A stretch of DNA of 14,408 bases from positions 1 through 14,408 of the forward strand of contig CALTZU010000087.1 in assembly GCA_943913835.1 (NCBI GenBank). Reading direction: 5' to 3'. The first letter of the stretch is position 1; each line of letters starts with the position of its first letter. Source of the stretch: an uncultured Rheinheimera sp. Lineage in GTDB: Bacteria > Pseudomonadota > Gammaproteobacteria > Enterobacterales > Alteromonadaceae. Position numbers and translations under genes: made by a program. The notes under the pieces were generated by a model. That model saw only the letters and a list, made by a program, of their open reading frames with translations, was not told the origin of the DNA and did no database searches. Shown in pieces: positions 1 through 7,140 of this stretch.

Positions 1-174
1 GGCTTAGGTTACAGCTGTATCGCTGAAATCCGTATGATTGAAACTATCCGCGATGGCGCACCTAAAACTTCTTTTATGAAGTTTGGTGACAGCATTCGAA
101 TTGAAATGCTGGATAAAAACGGCCAATCCATCTTTGGTGCTATAGAGCAAAACGTAGTGAAATACGGAGCTTAA
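1..174 (+). CDS. fahA: Fumarylacetoacetate hydrolase family protein, C-terminal part (5' end outside window)
   Basis: Only the last 57 codons and the TAA stop are in the window. The reading frame is open from base 1 and gives a C-terminus with GYSCIAEIRMIET, then FMKFGD and IFGAIEQ, which is the usual ending of fumarylacetoacetate hydrolase (FAH) fold enzymes. The metal-binding and catalytic residues lie upstream and cannot be checked. FAH cleaves fumarylacetoacetate to fumarate and acetoacetate, the last step of tyrosine breakdown in the cytoplasm. The next gene on the same strand is maiA, which makes the substrate of this reaction, so the specific FAH role is favoured over a general FAH-family hydrolase. 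The symbol is inferred from that context. A terminator hairpin follows the stop codon. Confidence 0.72.
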   Translation, partial: GLGYSCIAEIRMIETIRDGAPKTSFMKFGDSIRIEMLDKNGQSIFGAIEQNVVKYGA

Positions 175-192
175 TTAGGGTAGATTGATAAG

Positions 193-230
193 GCCAGTCG
201 TTTGACCTTATTGGGACGACTGGCTTTTTT
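193..230 (+). terminator. Intrinsic terminator after the FAH gene
   Basis: A perfect 8-bp stem, GCCAGTCG (193-200) with CGACTGGC (217-224), encloses a 16-base loop and is followed at once by six T (225-230). This is a standard Rho-independent terminator, though the loop is long. It sits between two genes of one pathway, so maiA is reached by read-through or needs its own promoter. Only 26 bases separate the T-run from the maiA start. Confidence 0.75.
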
Positions 231-256
231 GTATCTGTAATACAAGGACTTAGATA

Positions 257-895
257 ATGAAATTACATGGCTATTGGCGTTCCAGTGCTGCCTACAGAGT
301 ACGTATTGCGCTGAATTTAAAAGGGGTGCAGGTCGAGCATTGTCCAGTGCATCTGGTGAATAATGGTGGAGAGCAGCACAGTGCAGGGTATCAGTTGCTT
401 AATCCATCAGAACTGGTACCGACGCTTGAAGAAGGTGAGTTGAGTCTGAACCAATCTTTGGCCATTATTCAGTATCTGGAAGACAGCTACCCGCAAGTGT
501 CTTTGTATCCCGAAGATCCAACGCAGAAAGCTGAGGTAATGGCTTTTGCATTGGATATCGCCTGCGATATTCACCCTTTGAATAATTTGCGGGTGCTGAA
601 GTATCTGACGGGCCCTTTGGCATTGTCCGAAGTACAAAAAATGCAGTGGATTAAACACTGGATGACCCTGGGATTTAATGCGCTGGAAAAAAGGTTACAA
701 CAAACAGCTGGATTGTACTGTTTTGGTGATCGAATCACAGTAGCTGATCTGTGCCTGATCCCTCAGGTTTACAACGCTTTACGTTTTGAAGTGAATATGG
801 CGGATTATCCCTTAATCAGCGCTATCTATCGACGTTGTAACGAACTTGATGCTTTTTATAAAGCGGCGCCAGAGCAGCAAGTTGATGCTGTTTAA
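257..895 (+). CDS. maiA: Maleylacetoacetate isomerase (zeta-class glutathione S-transferase)
   Basis: Glutathione-dependent cis-trans isomerase that turns maleylacetoacetate into fumarylacetoacetate in tyrosine/homogentisate breakdown; cytoplasmic. The protein is 212 residues, the normal length for the family. The N-terminal thioredoxin-like domain (about 1-80) begins with the zeta-class signature SSAAYRVRIAL (residues 9-19), where the serines are expected to activate glutathione. It continues with NPSELVPTLEEG and the glutathione-contacting NQSLAIIQYLE. The all-alpha C-terminal domain includes DRITVADLCLIPQVYNALRF. In eukaryotic zeta GSTs the motif reads SSCSWRVR; alanine in place of the cysteine is, as I recall, common in bacterial members. 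The ATG start has AAGGA eight bases upstream (244-248). The FAH-family gene just upstream supports the pathway. Confidence 0.9.
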   Translation: MKLHGYWRSSAAYRVRIALNLKGVQVEHCPVHLVNNGGEQHSAGYQLLNPSELVPTLEEGELSLNQSLAIIQYLEDSYPQVSLYPEDPTQKAEVMAFALDIACDIHPLNNLRVLKYLTGPLALSEVQKMQWIKHWMTLGFNALEKRLQQTAGLYCFGDRITVADLCLIPQVYNALRFEVNMADYPLISAIYRRCNELDAFYKAAPEQQVDAV

Positions 896-956
896 GTCGC
901 ATCAGACTGCGGTTTTTGTTAGTCTGGCCCAATAAGCAGTGATGAGAATCTGACCT

Positions 957-1163
957 ATGTTGAAACTGCCTAAAAAGCCGATCAATGCTGTACTTTTTTA
1001 CATGGGAACTTTGGGTTTATTGACTCAGGTGCTAGTCAGCTTTTATTTGTTGACACAAGGGCGGACTATGGACTGGCATTGGTGGTTTCATTGGTTGGCT
1101 CCGACACTCTGCCTCGTCTGGGGGATAGTGCCCAGACTACAACTGCAAAAAGAAGAGCAGTGA
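957..1163 (+). CDS. Small membrane protein, unknown function
   Basis: A 68-residue protein that I do not recognise. Two hydrophobic stretches, about residues 9-33 (VLFYMGTLGLL...) and 40-60 (tryptophan-rich WHWWFHWLAP, then TLCLVWGIVP), suggest two membrane helices with a short loop (TQGRTMD). The N-terminus (MLKLPKKP) and C-terminus (RLQLQKEEQ) are charged, which favours both ends in the cytoplasm. The ATG at 957 has only a weak GAGAA upstream. It starts 61 bases after maiA with no terminator between them, so it may be co-transcribed. It ends 13 bases before the stop of the convergent secreted-protein gene. It is probably a real gene because of its membrane-protein composition and good fit into the gap, but no homologue is known to me. 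Confidence 0.55.
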   Translation: MLKLPKKPINAVLFYMGTLGLLTQVLVSFYLLTQGRTMDWHWWFHWLAPTLCLVWGIVPRLQLQKEEQ

Positions 1164-1176
1164 GCGCAGTTAAACT

Positions 1177-1665
1177 TTAACGTCCTGGCGTAAACATGCC
1201 TTCAATCCGGACTTCACTTACGCCTTCTTTGTTAAAATGAAACTTGATCTGTGCCATATTTTTGTGGAAGAAGTAGGGGGTTTGATCAAAGAGCAACACA
1301 TATCCGCCTCTGGCCTTGTCTTTGTATTTAGGATCGGTGTTTTTACTCAGTTTAAAACTGTGTTTGCCAAGCGACCATTCAAAGCCCTGCAATGGTTGGT
1401 TGATCCAGTCCGTTACCCAGATTTGCTCGTCCTGATGTAACACCAAAGCTAAGGTATATTTATCCGGTAGTTCAGCAACTTCGACTTCTTGCACGCCGGC
1501 CTGAAACACTTCTGTGCCATTTTTTTGTGTAAATGCAAAACCAAATTGCAGACTCTGCTTAGTACCGTCGAGTAACACCAATTGCCCTTGGCCTGGCACA
1601 GTAAAATAAGCCCAGGCCGCTGGCAACCAGAACGAAAGCAGCAACGTCAGGTAAGTCTTAACCAT
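1177..1665 (-). CDS. Secreted protein of unknown function downstream of mltD
   Basis: A 162-residue protein with a clear Sec signal peptide: MVKTY, a hydrophobic core LTLLLSFWLPAA, and an AWA-YF cleavage site near residue 19. The frame can be extended four codons to a TTG at 1677, but ATG at 1665 is preferred because GAGG lies six bases before it. The mature part is rich in aromatic and beta-forming residues (FTVPGQGQLVLLDG, FEWSLGKHSFKL, GGYVLLFDQTPYFFH) and has no cysteine, so a small periplasmic beta-domain is likely. The opening VPGQGQLVLLDG faintly recalls the start of DUF2057/YccT proteins, but the rest does not follow, so I assign no family. It begins 27 bases after the mltD stop on the same strand, so it is probably the last gene of a gloB-mltD operon and may act in the envelope. 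Confidence 0.7.
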   Translation of the reverse strand: MVKTYLTLLLSFWLPAAWAYFTVPGQGQLVLLDGTKQSLQFGFAFTQKNGTEVFQAGVQEVEVAELPDKYTLALVLHQDEQIWVTDWINQPLQGFEWSLGKHSFKLSKNTDPKYKDKARGGYVLLFDQTPYFFHKNMAQIKFHFNKEGVSEVRIEGMFTPGR

Positions 1666-1692
1666 ACAACACCTCAAACATCATGTGCAGCT

Positions 1693-3261
1693 TCAACCCG
1701 CCAGATACAAAGTCAGTTCTTGTCCAGGCTGTAAGTACTTATTTGCTTTAATATTATTCCATTTCACGATATCAGCAACCTTTAGACTAAAACGCTGGGC
1801 AATGCTGGCCAATGAGTCGCCTGCTTTTACTTTGTAAGTCATGGTTTTTGTCGTGTTTTTAGGCTTCTGTGTGTTCGCAGTGTAATAGGTCAAACTTTGG
1901 CCGGGCTTGAGTTGTGCCTTGGCTCCCAGTTTATTCCACTTTACCAGGGCATCAGTGCTCACTTTCAGTTTTTGCGCAATTTCCCATAAATTGTCGCCAG
2001 ATTTTACGGTATAACTTTGGGCGCCTGACTTTGTCTCTGATTTTTTGGCTGAGCTTTTTGCGACTTCGGTGTCTGGGCTTGGCATTAATCCCGGAATAAT
2101 CAGTTGTTGACCTACTTTTAACTGACTGTTACTGAGCTTATTGGCCTGCTGAATGGCTTTAACCGATGTTTTATATTGAGCTGCTATCTTGCTCAAGCTA
2201 TCGCCAGATCTGACTTTATAGCGACCAGTGGCGGCAACGGGAGCTACCTTCACCGCAGGCAAGGATGCAAGTTGTTGTTCTATATCTTCAACGCTGTCAA
2301 AAGGCACGACTAACTGATAACTGGCACTTGGAATTGTGGTGCTCTTAAAGCCAGGATTCAGTCGTCTGAGTTCAGCAACACTGACGTTTAACAACTCAGC
2401 TGCTCTGTTTAAATCCAGACCTCTGTTGATTTGGATAATTTTAGTCTGTGGCTGATTAGCAAGGACAGGCAGTGCTATAGCATATTTTTTGGTATTTTTA
2501 AGCAGTTCTGCCAGAGCCAGTAATTTTGGAATATAGCTGGTGTTTTGTTTCGGCAGATTGAGTGACCAGAAATCTGTTGGTTTTCCTCTGTATCTATTGC
2601 GTTCAATGGCTTTAAATACACGGCCTTCACCTGCATTAAAAGCCGCAACGGCACTGAGCCAGTCTTGGTCTACGTTACTGTACAGATACTGTAAGTAATC
2701 TAAAGCGGCACGACTGGATTCCATTACATCACTACGTCCGTCGTACCAGGCATTTTGTTTTAAGCCAAAATTACGCCCTGTACCTGAGCTGAATTGCCAG
2801 ATGCCTAGCACTCCGGAAAAGGAACCTGCTTTAGGATTGTAGGTACTTTCGACTATAGGCAATAGTGCCAATTCCAGAGGCATTCCGCGCCGTTCCAGTT
2901 CAGTGACAATATGGTACAGAAAAGGAGCAGCGTTTTCTGACGCAGTTTTCAGCAGTTTTTGATTGCGAATAAAAAAGCGTTTTTGACTTTCAATGTCTTC
3001 ATTTTCAGGAATGTTCAGGTTCATCTGATCAGCAATGCGCTGCCAGATGTTATCGTACTGGGCCAATTTGCCGTCAGGTTGTAAAGGTGAATTATGTTTC
3101 AATAAAGCGTTGGCTACCTGTTGGGCTGTAGCTGCTTTATCCTGAACCGGATCTGTTGGATAGGAGCTTTCATCCTGGCCTGCTGTTTTATGCTGTTGGG
3201 GTGGAACAGCACAACTGGCAAGCAGTGCAGCCGCTACCGCGACAGATAATTTATTCAGCAT
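1693..3261 (-). CDS. mltD: Membrane-bound lytic murein transglycosylase D, three LysM domains
   Basis: Cleaves the MurNAc-GlcNAc bond of peptidoglycan to leave 1,6-anhydro ends, acting in the periplasm from a lipid anchor. The 522-residue product starts with a lipoprotein signal peptide whose lipobox LASC ends at Cys17. The SLT catalytic domain covers about 110-230: ALLPIVEST with catalytic Glu138, GIWQFSSGTGRNFGL, and VAAFNAGEGRV. A degenerate LysM-like stretch (about 274-322) links to three clear LysM peptidoglycan-binding repeats: 347-391 (YKVRSGDSLSKIA), 416-460 (YTVKSGDNLWEIA) and 475-520 (YKVKAGDSLASIA), separated by Ser/Lys-rich linkers. E. coli MltD has the same layout with, as I recall, two LysM repeats, so one more is present here. 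gloB lies 67 bases upstream on the same strand, the arrangement seen in E. coli. ATG start with a weak GGGA before it. Confidence 0.93.
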   Translation of the reverse strand: MLNKLSVAVAAALLASCAVPPQQHKTAGQDESSYPTDPVQDKAATAQQVANALLKHNSPLQPDGKLAQYDNIWQRIADQMNLNIPENEDIESQKRFFIRNQKLLKTASENAAPFLYHIVTELERRGMPLELALLPIVESTYNPKAGSFSGVLGIWQFSSGTGRNFGLKQNAWYDGRSDVMESSRAALDYLQYLYSNVDQDWLSAVAAFNAGEGRVFKAIERNRYRGKPTDFWSLNLPKQNTSYIPKLLALAELLKNTKKYAIALPVLANQPQTKIIQINRGLDLNRAAELLNVSVAELRRLNPGFKSTTIPSASYQLVVPFDSVEDIEQQLASLPAVKVAPVAATGRYKVRSGDSLSKIAAQYKTSVKAIQQANKLSNSQLKVGQQLIIPGLMPSPDTEVAKSSAKKSETKSGAQSYTVKSGDNLWEIAQKLKVSTDALVKWNKLGAKAQLKPGQSLTYYTANTQKPKNTTKTMTYKVKAGDSLASIAQRFSLKVADIVKWNNIKANKYLQPGQELTLYLAG

Positions 3262-3328
3262 TTATGTGTCCCAAAATCAAAAATCCGCCTTATGTTACCT
3301 GCTCAGCCTTCAAAAGCAAGGTTAGTGA

Positions 3329-4084
3329 TCAAAAACGATCTTTGGCGGATCGTAATGCGGTGAACAGATCCACGGCATTGGATTGTTGCCAGCGGTGTTG
3401 CAATGCTGCGTCCTCAGCCCTTAAAAAAGGGTTGATCTGCCGCTGCACAGACAAAGGAGTAGGCAAGGTTGGTTGTTGCATTTCCCTTTGCTGTTTACAC
3501 CAGTGTTGGTAGTTGGCCAATTCTGTATTATCCGGATCAGCCCAAAGGGCAAACTCCAGATTGGCCAGAGTGTATTCGTGTGTAGCATAAATTAAGGTTT
3601 GATCCGGCAACTGCATAAGACGTGACAAACTCTGCCACATCTGCGCCGCTGTGCCTTCAAACAATCGGCCACAACCTGCATTAAACAGCGTATCACCAGA
3701 AAACAGAATGGGCGCTGAATAGTAGGCAATATGACCAAGAGTATGGCCAGAAAGTTGCAGCACCTGAAAAGTTAAATCAAACTGACTCAGTTTTAACTGA
3801 TCATTGTCCTGTAGCCATTGATCGGCATAGGGAATTTTATCTTGTTCTAAAGCTGGAGCATAAACCATCACTCTGGGCCAGAGCCGTTTTAGCTCCATTA
3901 TCCCTCCGGTGTGGTCAGGGTGATGGTGGGTAATGAGGATCACTTCAAGTTGTAATTCGTGCTCCTGCAAATAGTGCTGGACTGCATTGGCGTCACCCGG
4001 ATCGACAATCAGGGCCGACTTAGCTTGGCGCAGGCACCAAATGTAGTTATCCTTAAAAGCCGCAATGGCGGTGATGTCTGACAT
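3329..4084 (-). CDS. gloB: Hydroxyacylglutathione hydrolase (glyoxalase II)
   Basis: Hydrolyses S-D-lactoylglutathione to D-lactate and glutathione, the second step of methylglyoxal detoxification; cytoplasmic dinuclear metal enzyme. At 251 residues it matches the usual length. The metallo-beta-lactamase fold is shown by THHHPDHTGG (residues 52-61; metal ligands His53, His55, Asp57, His58), SGHTLGH (His114), FSGDTLFNAGCGR (bridging Asp131) and ATHEYT (His169). The glyoxalase II C-terminal substrate domain with INPFLR follows, which separates it from generic beta-lactamase-fold hydrolases. It starts 45 bases from the divergent yafS-like gene and precedes mltD, the conserved E. coli order. A TATAAG on the minus strand (4115-4110) could be its -10 box, but I see no good -35. 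Confidence 0.94.
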   Translation of the reverse strand: MSDITAIAAFKDNYIWCLRQAKSALIVDPGDANAVQHYLQEHELQLEVILITHHHPDHTGGIMELKRLWPRVMVYAPALEQDKIPYADQWLQDNDQLKLSQFDLTFQVLQLSGHTLGHIAYYSAPILFSGDTLFNAGCGRLFEGTAAQMWQSLSRLMQLPDQTLIYATHEYTLANLEFALWADPDNTELANYQHWCKQQREMQQPTLPTPLSVQRQINPFLRAEDAALQHRWQQSNAVDLFTALRSAKDRF

Positions 4085-4129
4085 AAAAAATTTCCAAGGC
4101 CTATGTTCTTATAAGGTGTAGTGTACCGG

Positions 4130-4870
4130 ATGAAACCAGCGTTAAGTTACCACAGTACAATAATACCCCGACAATGGTCACAATTGCCGCAAGGTGAGCA
4201 AATGGCCAAAGCCATAGAGTCGCAATTAAGTCATTGGTGGCCAAAGATTTTTGGTTATCATTTGCTGAAAGTTGGGAGTTTAAGTAGTGCTTTGGATACA
4301 TCCCCCTGCGCTATCAAACATCAAATCAGCTTAAACGAGCAAATGGATCAAGCTGGTGTTGTGGCAGAACCTGATGCTTTGCCTTTTCTTGAACAGTCTA
4401 TAGATGCAGTATTATTAGCGCATTGTCTGGAGTTTTATCCGGACCCTCATCATATAGTGCGTGAAGCTCACAGAGTGCTGATGCCTGATGGTTATCTGCT
4501 GTTAAGCGGATACAATCCTCTAAGCAGCGCGGGGCTACTAAAACTTTGGCCTGGTGTGAAGCAACAATTGCCATGGGCTGGACGGTTTTTTACGCCTTCC
4601 CGGGTGAAAGACTGGCTACATTTACTTGGGTTTGAAGTGATGTATGAGCAACGTTTTTTCTGGTCCAGTTTGCTCGGCAAGCATAAGCCTGACAGTCGTT
4701 GGCAAAAATGGTGTGAAACTTATCTGGGCTATTTTGGCGCATCTTATTTACTGGTCGCCCGTAAAAGGGTATTGCCATTGACGCCGATCAGGCCTAAATG
4801 GCAACGCGCACCGGCTTTTCAGACCGCAGTCAAAGGCATTAGCGCGCGACAGGGCCTGAATCAGGATTAA
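4130..4870 (+). CDS. yafS: SAM-dependent methyltransferase, YafS-like
   Basis: A class I methyltransferase-like protein of 246 residues; its substrate is not known. Visible features are HLLKVGSL (a divergent SAM-binding motif I), EPDALPFLEQSIDAVLLAHCLEF (the acidic loop and following strand of the fold), and REAHRVLMPDGYLLLSGYNP. The C-terminus is basic (VARKRVLPLTPIRPKW). Two starts are possible: GTG at 4121 and ATG at 4130. I chose the ATG because E. coli YafS, as I remember it, also begins MKPA, and because TAAGG (4112-4116) is too close to the GTG. It is divergent from gloB, as yafS is in E. coli. In E. coli rnhA and dnaQ follow; here they are absent and yaiI follows convergently. Its TAA overlaps the yaiI stop codon. 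Confidence 0.85.
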   Translation: MKPALSYHSTIIPRQWSQLPQGEQMAKAIESQLSHWWPKIFGYHLLKVGSLSSALDTSPCAIKHQISLNEQMDQAGVVAEPDALPFLEQSIDAVLLAHCLEFYPDPHHIVREAHRVLMPDGYLLLSGYNPLSSAGLLKLWPGVKQQLPWAGRFFTPSRVKDWLHLLGFEVMYEQRFFWSSLLGKHKPDSRWQKWCETYLGYFGASYLLVARKRVLPLTPIRPKWQRAPAFQTAVKGISARQGLNQD

Positions 4871-5322
4871 TTTGATTTTGGTTGTTTTTGTAGCCATTGA
4901 TCCAGTTGATTGGCAAATTGCTGCTTATCCTGCGGTCCTAATGGCGCTGGGCCTGATAACTGAATCCCTGTATTACGCAGCTCTTCCTGTAAGTTACGCA
5001 TCGTCAGTCTGTCACTGATATTGTCTGGAGTTAGTAAGCGGCCTTTGCTGGTAATACACAAAGCTCCTTTGGCAACAACGGCAGCAGCTAACGGAATATC
5101 GTTACTGATCAGTAGATCGCCAGAGGCGATGCGCTGTTCAATATAACGGTCGGCCACATCAAACCCCTGTTCCACCTGAACTGCTCTGATATAAAGACTG
5201 CGCGGAATTTGTAGGCTGTGGTTTGCGACCAGATAAACAGGCATTTGTTTTCGCTCAGCAGCTTTAAACAATATCTCTTTTAACACTTTCGGGCAGGAAT
5301 CTGCATCAACCCAGATTGGCAT
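4867..5322 (-). CDS. yaiI: YaiI/YqxD family (DUF188) PIN-like protein
   Basis: A 151-residue protein of the UPF0178 family, about the normal length, with no firmly established activity. The fold is PIN-like, so a nuclease role is a family-level guess. Signature parts are IWVDADSCP (residues 3-11), VANHSLQIP, GFDVADRYI, the acidic SNDIPLAAAVVAKGA, and RGLLTPDNI-like KGRLLTPDNIS. The acidic residues Asp6, Asp8 and the SNDIPLA aspartate would form the putative metal site. The ATG at 5322 has AAGGA eight bases upstream. The gene overlaps the end of the acetyltransferase gene by 17 bases, so translation is probably coupled. It is the last gene of a five-gene operon and ends in TTAA, the same four bases that hold the convergent yafS stop. 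Confidence 0.88.
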   Translation of the reverse strand: MPIWVDADSCPKVLKEILFKAAERKQMPVYLVANHSLQIPRSLYIRAVQVEQGFDVADRYIEQRIASGDLLISNDIPLAAAVVAKGALCITSKGRLLTPDNISDRLTMRNLQEELRNTGIQLSGPAPLGPQDKQQFANQLDQWLQKQPKSN

Positions 5323-5824
5323 CCTGATGATCCTTTAAAAGTTGTTTAGCCGCCTTGCGGCTTAATTTCATAAAAAACAGCAGTGGATCTGCCACGCCAG
5401 GTTGCTCAGCTTCAACAAAGCCTAATTGTTGATAACACTGCACCGCAATGTGGTTTTTACGATAAACAAAAAGCGAAAAATCCCGCTGCGGTTGCTGTTG
5501 TAAACCTTGTGCAATCAGGCCTTTAATTAATGTTTTACTATGGCCCTGGCCTCTGCTTTCCGGATGTACTAACAAACGCGCCAAATGGTTACAATCAAAA
5601 CGATCACAAAGCTGACCAAAGGCAACGCGTTGTTTGTGCTGATAGAGCCAGTAACTTTGAGTGCCAGGTAAGTACAACTGTTGTAAAAATTGCAAAGCAC
5701 GGATAGGGAAATAAAAGCCCTGACCGCCCCATTGATCCAAATCCTGCTGTGAATCAAACCAGTTGTGTAAATAGGCTGATTGCTCTGGAGTCACTGGGGA
5801 TAACTGATAAGGTGGGTGCTTCAT
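5306..5824 (-). CDS. GNAT family N-acetyltransferase
   Basis: A 172-residue protein with one Gcn5-related acetyltransferase domain. The acetyl-CoA pyrophosphate loop is clear: LLVHPESRGQGHSKTLI (about 84-100) has the R-G-Q-G-H form of the Q/R-x-x-G-x-G/A motif. The later YRKNHIAVQCYQQLGFVEA (about 121-139) is the typical N-x-x-A-x-x-x-Y-x-x-x-G-F end of the fold. The acceptor is unknown; small molecule, protein N-terminus or lysine are all possible. The ATG overlaps the upstream stop by four bases (ATGA), and the 3' end overlaps yaiI by 17 bases. This tight packing means it is made together with the TraB-type protein and YaiI, but does not reveal the substrate. Confidence 0.85.
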   Translation of the reverse strand: MKHPPYQLSPVTPEQSAYLHNWFDSQQDLDQWGGQGFYFPIRALQFLQQLYLPGTQSYWLYQHKQRVAFGQLCDRFDCNHLARLLVHPESRGQGHSKTLIKGLIAQGLQQQPQRDFSLFVYRKNHIAVQCYQQLGFVEAEQPGVADPLLFFMKLSRKAAKQLLKDHQDANLG

Positions 5825-6681
5825 ATATCGTCTCTGATTAAAGTCATCTGATAGCCTCTTTGCTTAAACTGTTCTATCAGGCCTTGATCACCTGCCAGAT
5901 GCAAAGCTCCGACCAGCACAAAAACTGGCTCGTCGTACCTGGTTTCGACCAGGTGCTTAACCCATGCTTTATTCCTCTTCACTATCAGGGTTTGGTAAAT
6001 CGCAGGGTAGTTTTTTAAGTCATCCAGATATAGATGTTCGAGTTGTTTTAGATCGCCACTGCGCCAGGCTTTTCGCATTGCATCAAAATCTTCAGCACTA
6101 TCATCCAAATCATCCATCGTACTTTTAATCAGAGTTTCAGCACCTGCATTATTTAGCTCTGTCAGCACGGCCAAATGTTGCTGCATGGTCTCAAGACCTT
6201 TAATTGATTTACCAGACTTTTTCGCTTCGCCCTGCAGAAATTCGTCAACACCAGGAGCTGTGGCGCCTTCAGCTTTTAGCTGAGTACTGGTTAACATCAC
6301 TGCGGCAAAAGCAGGTTTAAATCTGGAAATCTGTTCAAGCGGGACCTGATGTTCTTTGCAGTACTGCGCCAGTTTTCTGGCTAGCGGCTCAGACAAATGC
6401 TGCAACAAATTTTCACCTGAGGGGTAAGAGTTCAATGCGATCATTTGTTGTATTCCGTCCGGGCTTGTAAGCTGTGCTAAATCCGTTTCCAATAGCAGAA
6501 CGTTACTTTGCTTTAATGCTTGTAGGTATGCAGCAGGTAAAGGGTAATCTTCTGCACCGAGCATATGAATTGAACCCGCCAGAAAAAAATGCTGATTTCC
6601 TTTACTGACTCTCCAGACGCCGTCTGCCAGTGTCTGGCAGGTCACGAGAATTAAAAGGCACGAGACTAAAATACGGATCAC
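5821..6681 (-). CDS. TraB/PrgY/GumN family protein, secreted
   Basis: A 286-residue protein of the TraB/GumN family, whose members are thought to be metal-dependent proteases of the Tiki fold; no activity is known for this one. The N-terminus is a signal peptide (MIRILVSC, LLILVTC, QTLA-DG, cut near residue 19), so it should act in the periplasm. The family's first motif GSIHMLG is at about 36-42, followed by LLETDL, and the second conserved His lies near the C-terminus in VLVGALHLAG. The frame can be extended to TTG at 6690, but that codon directly touches GAGG. GTG at 6681 is nine bases from the same GAGG, so I chose it. The gene lies 21 bases after arfB and overlaps the acetyltransferase start by four bases. 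Confidence 0.85.
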   Translation of the reverse strand: MIRILVSCLLILVTCQTLADGVWRVSKGNQHFFLAGSIHMLGAEDYPLPAAYLQALKQSNVLLLETDLAQLTSPDGIQQMIALNSYPSGENLLQHLSEPLARKLAQYCKEHQVPLEQISRFKPAFAAVMLTSTQLKAEGATAPGVDEFLQGEAKKSGKSIKGLETMQQHLAVLTELNNAGAETLIKSTMDDLDDSAEDFDAMRKAWRSGDLKQLEHLYLDDLKNYPAIYQTLIVKRNKAWVKHLVETRYDEPVFVLVGALHLAGDQGLIEQFKQRGYQMTLIRDDI

Positions 6682-6711
6682 GGCTGACAACCTCGAAGAT
6701 AAACCACCTGA

Positions 6712-7140
6712 TTAATCAAAAGAGCCTACTTTGCCCCGTAGCTTTTTGCGTTCTTTATGCTGTGTTTTTTGTTTCAGCCTGTCCATGCGAGCACCAAAGG
6801 TAGGTTTAGTCGCCCGCCTTTTTTTTGCTTCAAAACTCGCTGTTTGTAGCAGTTGCATCAATTTTTCGACTGCATCTTCTTTATTCATATCCTGGCTGCG
6901 GTGATTCTGAGCTTTAATGACAATAACGCCACTTTTACTGATCCTGTCATCAGGATAGTGCAGTAGTTTCTGTTTAAATGCTTCTGGCAAGCTACTGCGA
7001 TTAACATCAAACCGCAGTTGCACGGCAGTCGAGACTTTGTTGACATGCTGGCCACCACTGCCCTGAGCCCGGATGAAACTAAATTCCAGCTCATCTAAAT
7101 CAAGCTCAAGGCCGGGTTTGACCTGAACCAAAGTTACCAC
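6712..7140 (-). CDS. arfB: Alternative ribosome-rescue factor / peptidyl-tRNA hydrolase ArfB
   Basis: Rescues ribosomes stalled on truncated mRNA by hydrolysing peptidyl-tRNA, independently of tmRNA; cytoplasmic. The 142-residue product has the release-factor catalytic domain with the GGQ motif at residues 29-31 in IRAQGSGGQHVNKVS, and lacks the codon-recognition domain of true release factors. The C-terminal tail is very basic (KKRRATKPTF, LKQKTQHKERKKLRGKV), as in ArfB, where it enters the empty mRNA channel. Length and layout match E. coli ArfB (YaeJ, 140 residues). The start is GTG at 7140; no ATG is available in frame before the catalytic domain, and the first residues align with the family. 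It overlaps the end of the DUF2058 gene by seven bases, implying coupled translation. Confidence 0.93.
   Translation of the reverse strand: MVTLVQVKPGLELDLDELEFSFIRAQGSGGQHVNKVSTAVQLRFDVNRSSLPEAFKQKLLHYPDDRISKSGVIVIKAQNHRSQDMNKEDAVEKLMQLLQTASFEAKKRRATKPTFGARMDRLKQKTQHKERKKLRGKVGSFD

Noticed and set aside
903..926. Hairpin CAGACT...AGTCTG after maiA as a terminator.
   Set aside because: The stem is only six base pairs with a 12-base loop, and no T-run follows on either strand.
1164..1176. GTTAAA-C-TTTAAC between the convergent small genes as a bidirectional terminator.
   Set aside because: The six-pair A/T stem would leave a one-base loop and there is no T-run.
4108..4115. CTTATAAG palindrome between gloB and yafS as a shared operator.
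   Set aside because: Eight bases is short for an operator. It is better explained as a possible gloB -10 box overlapping the yafS ribosome site.
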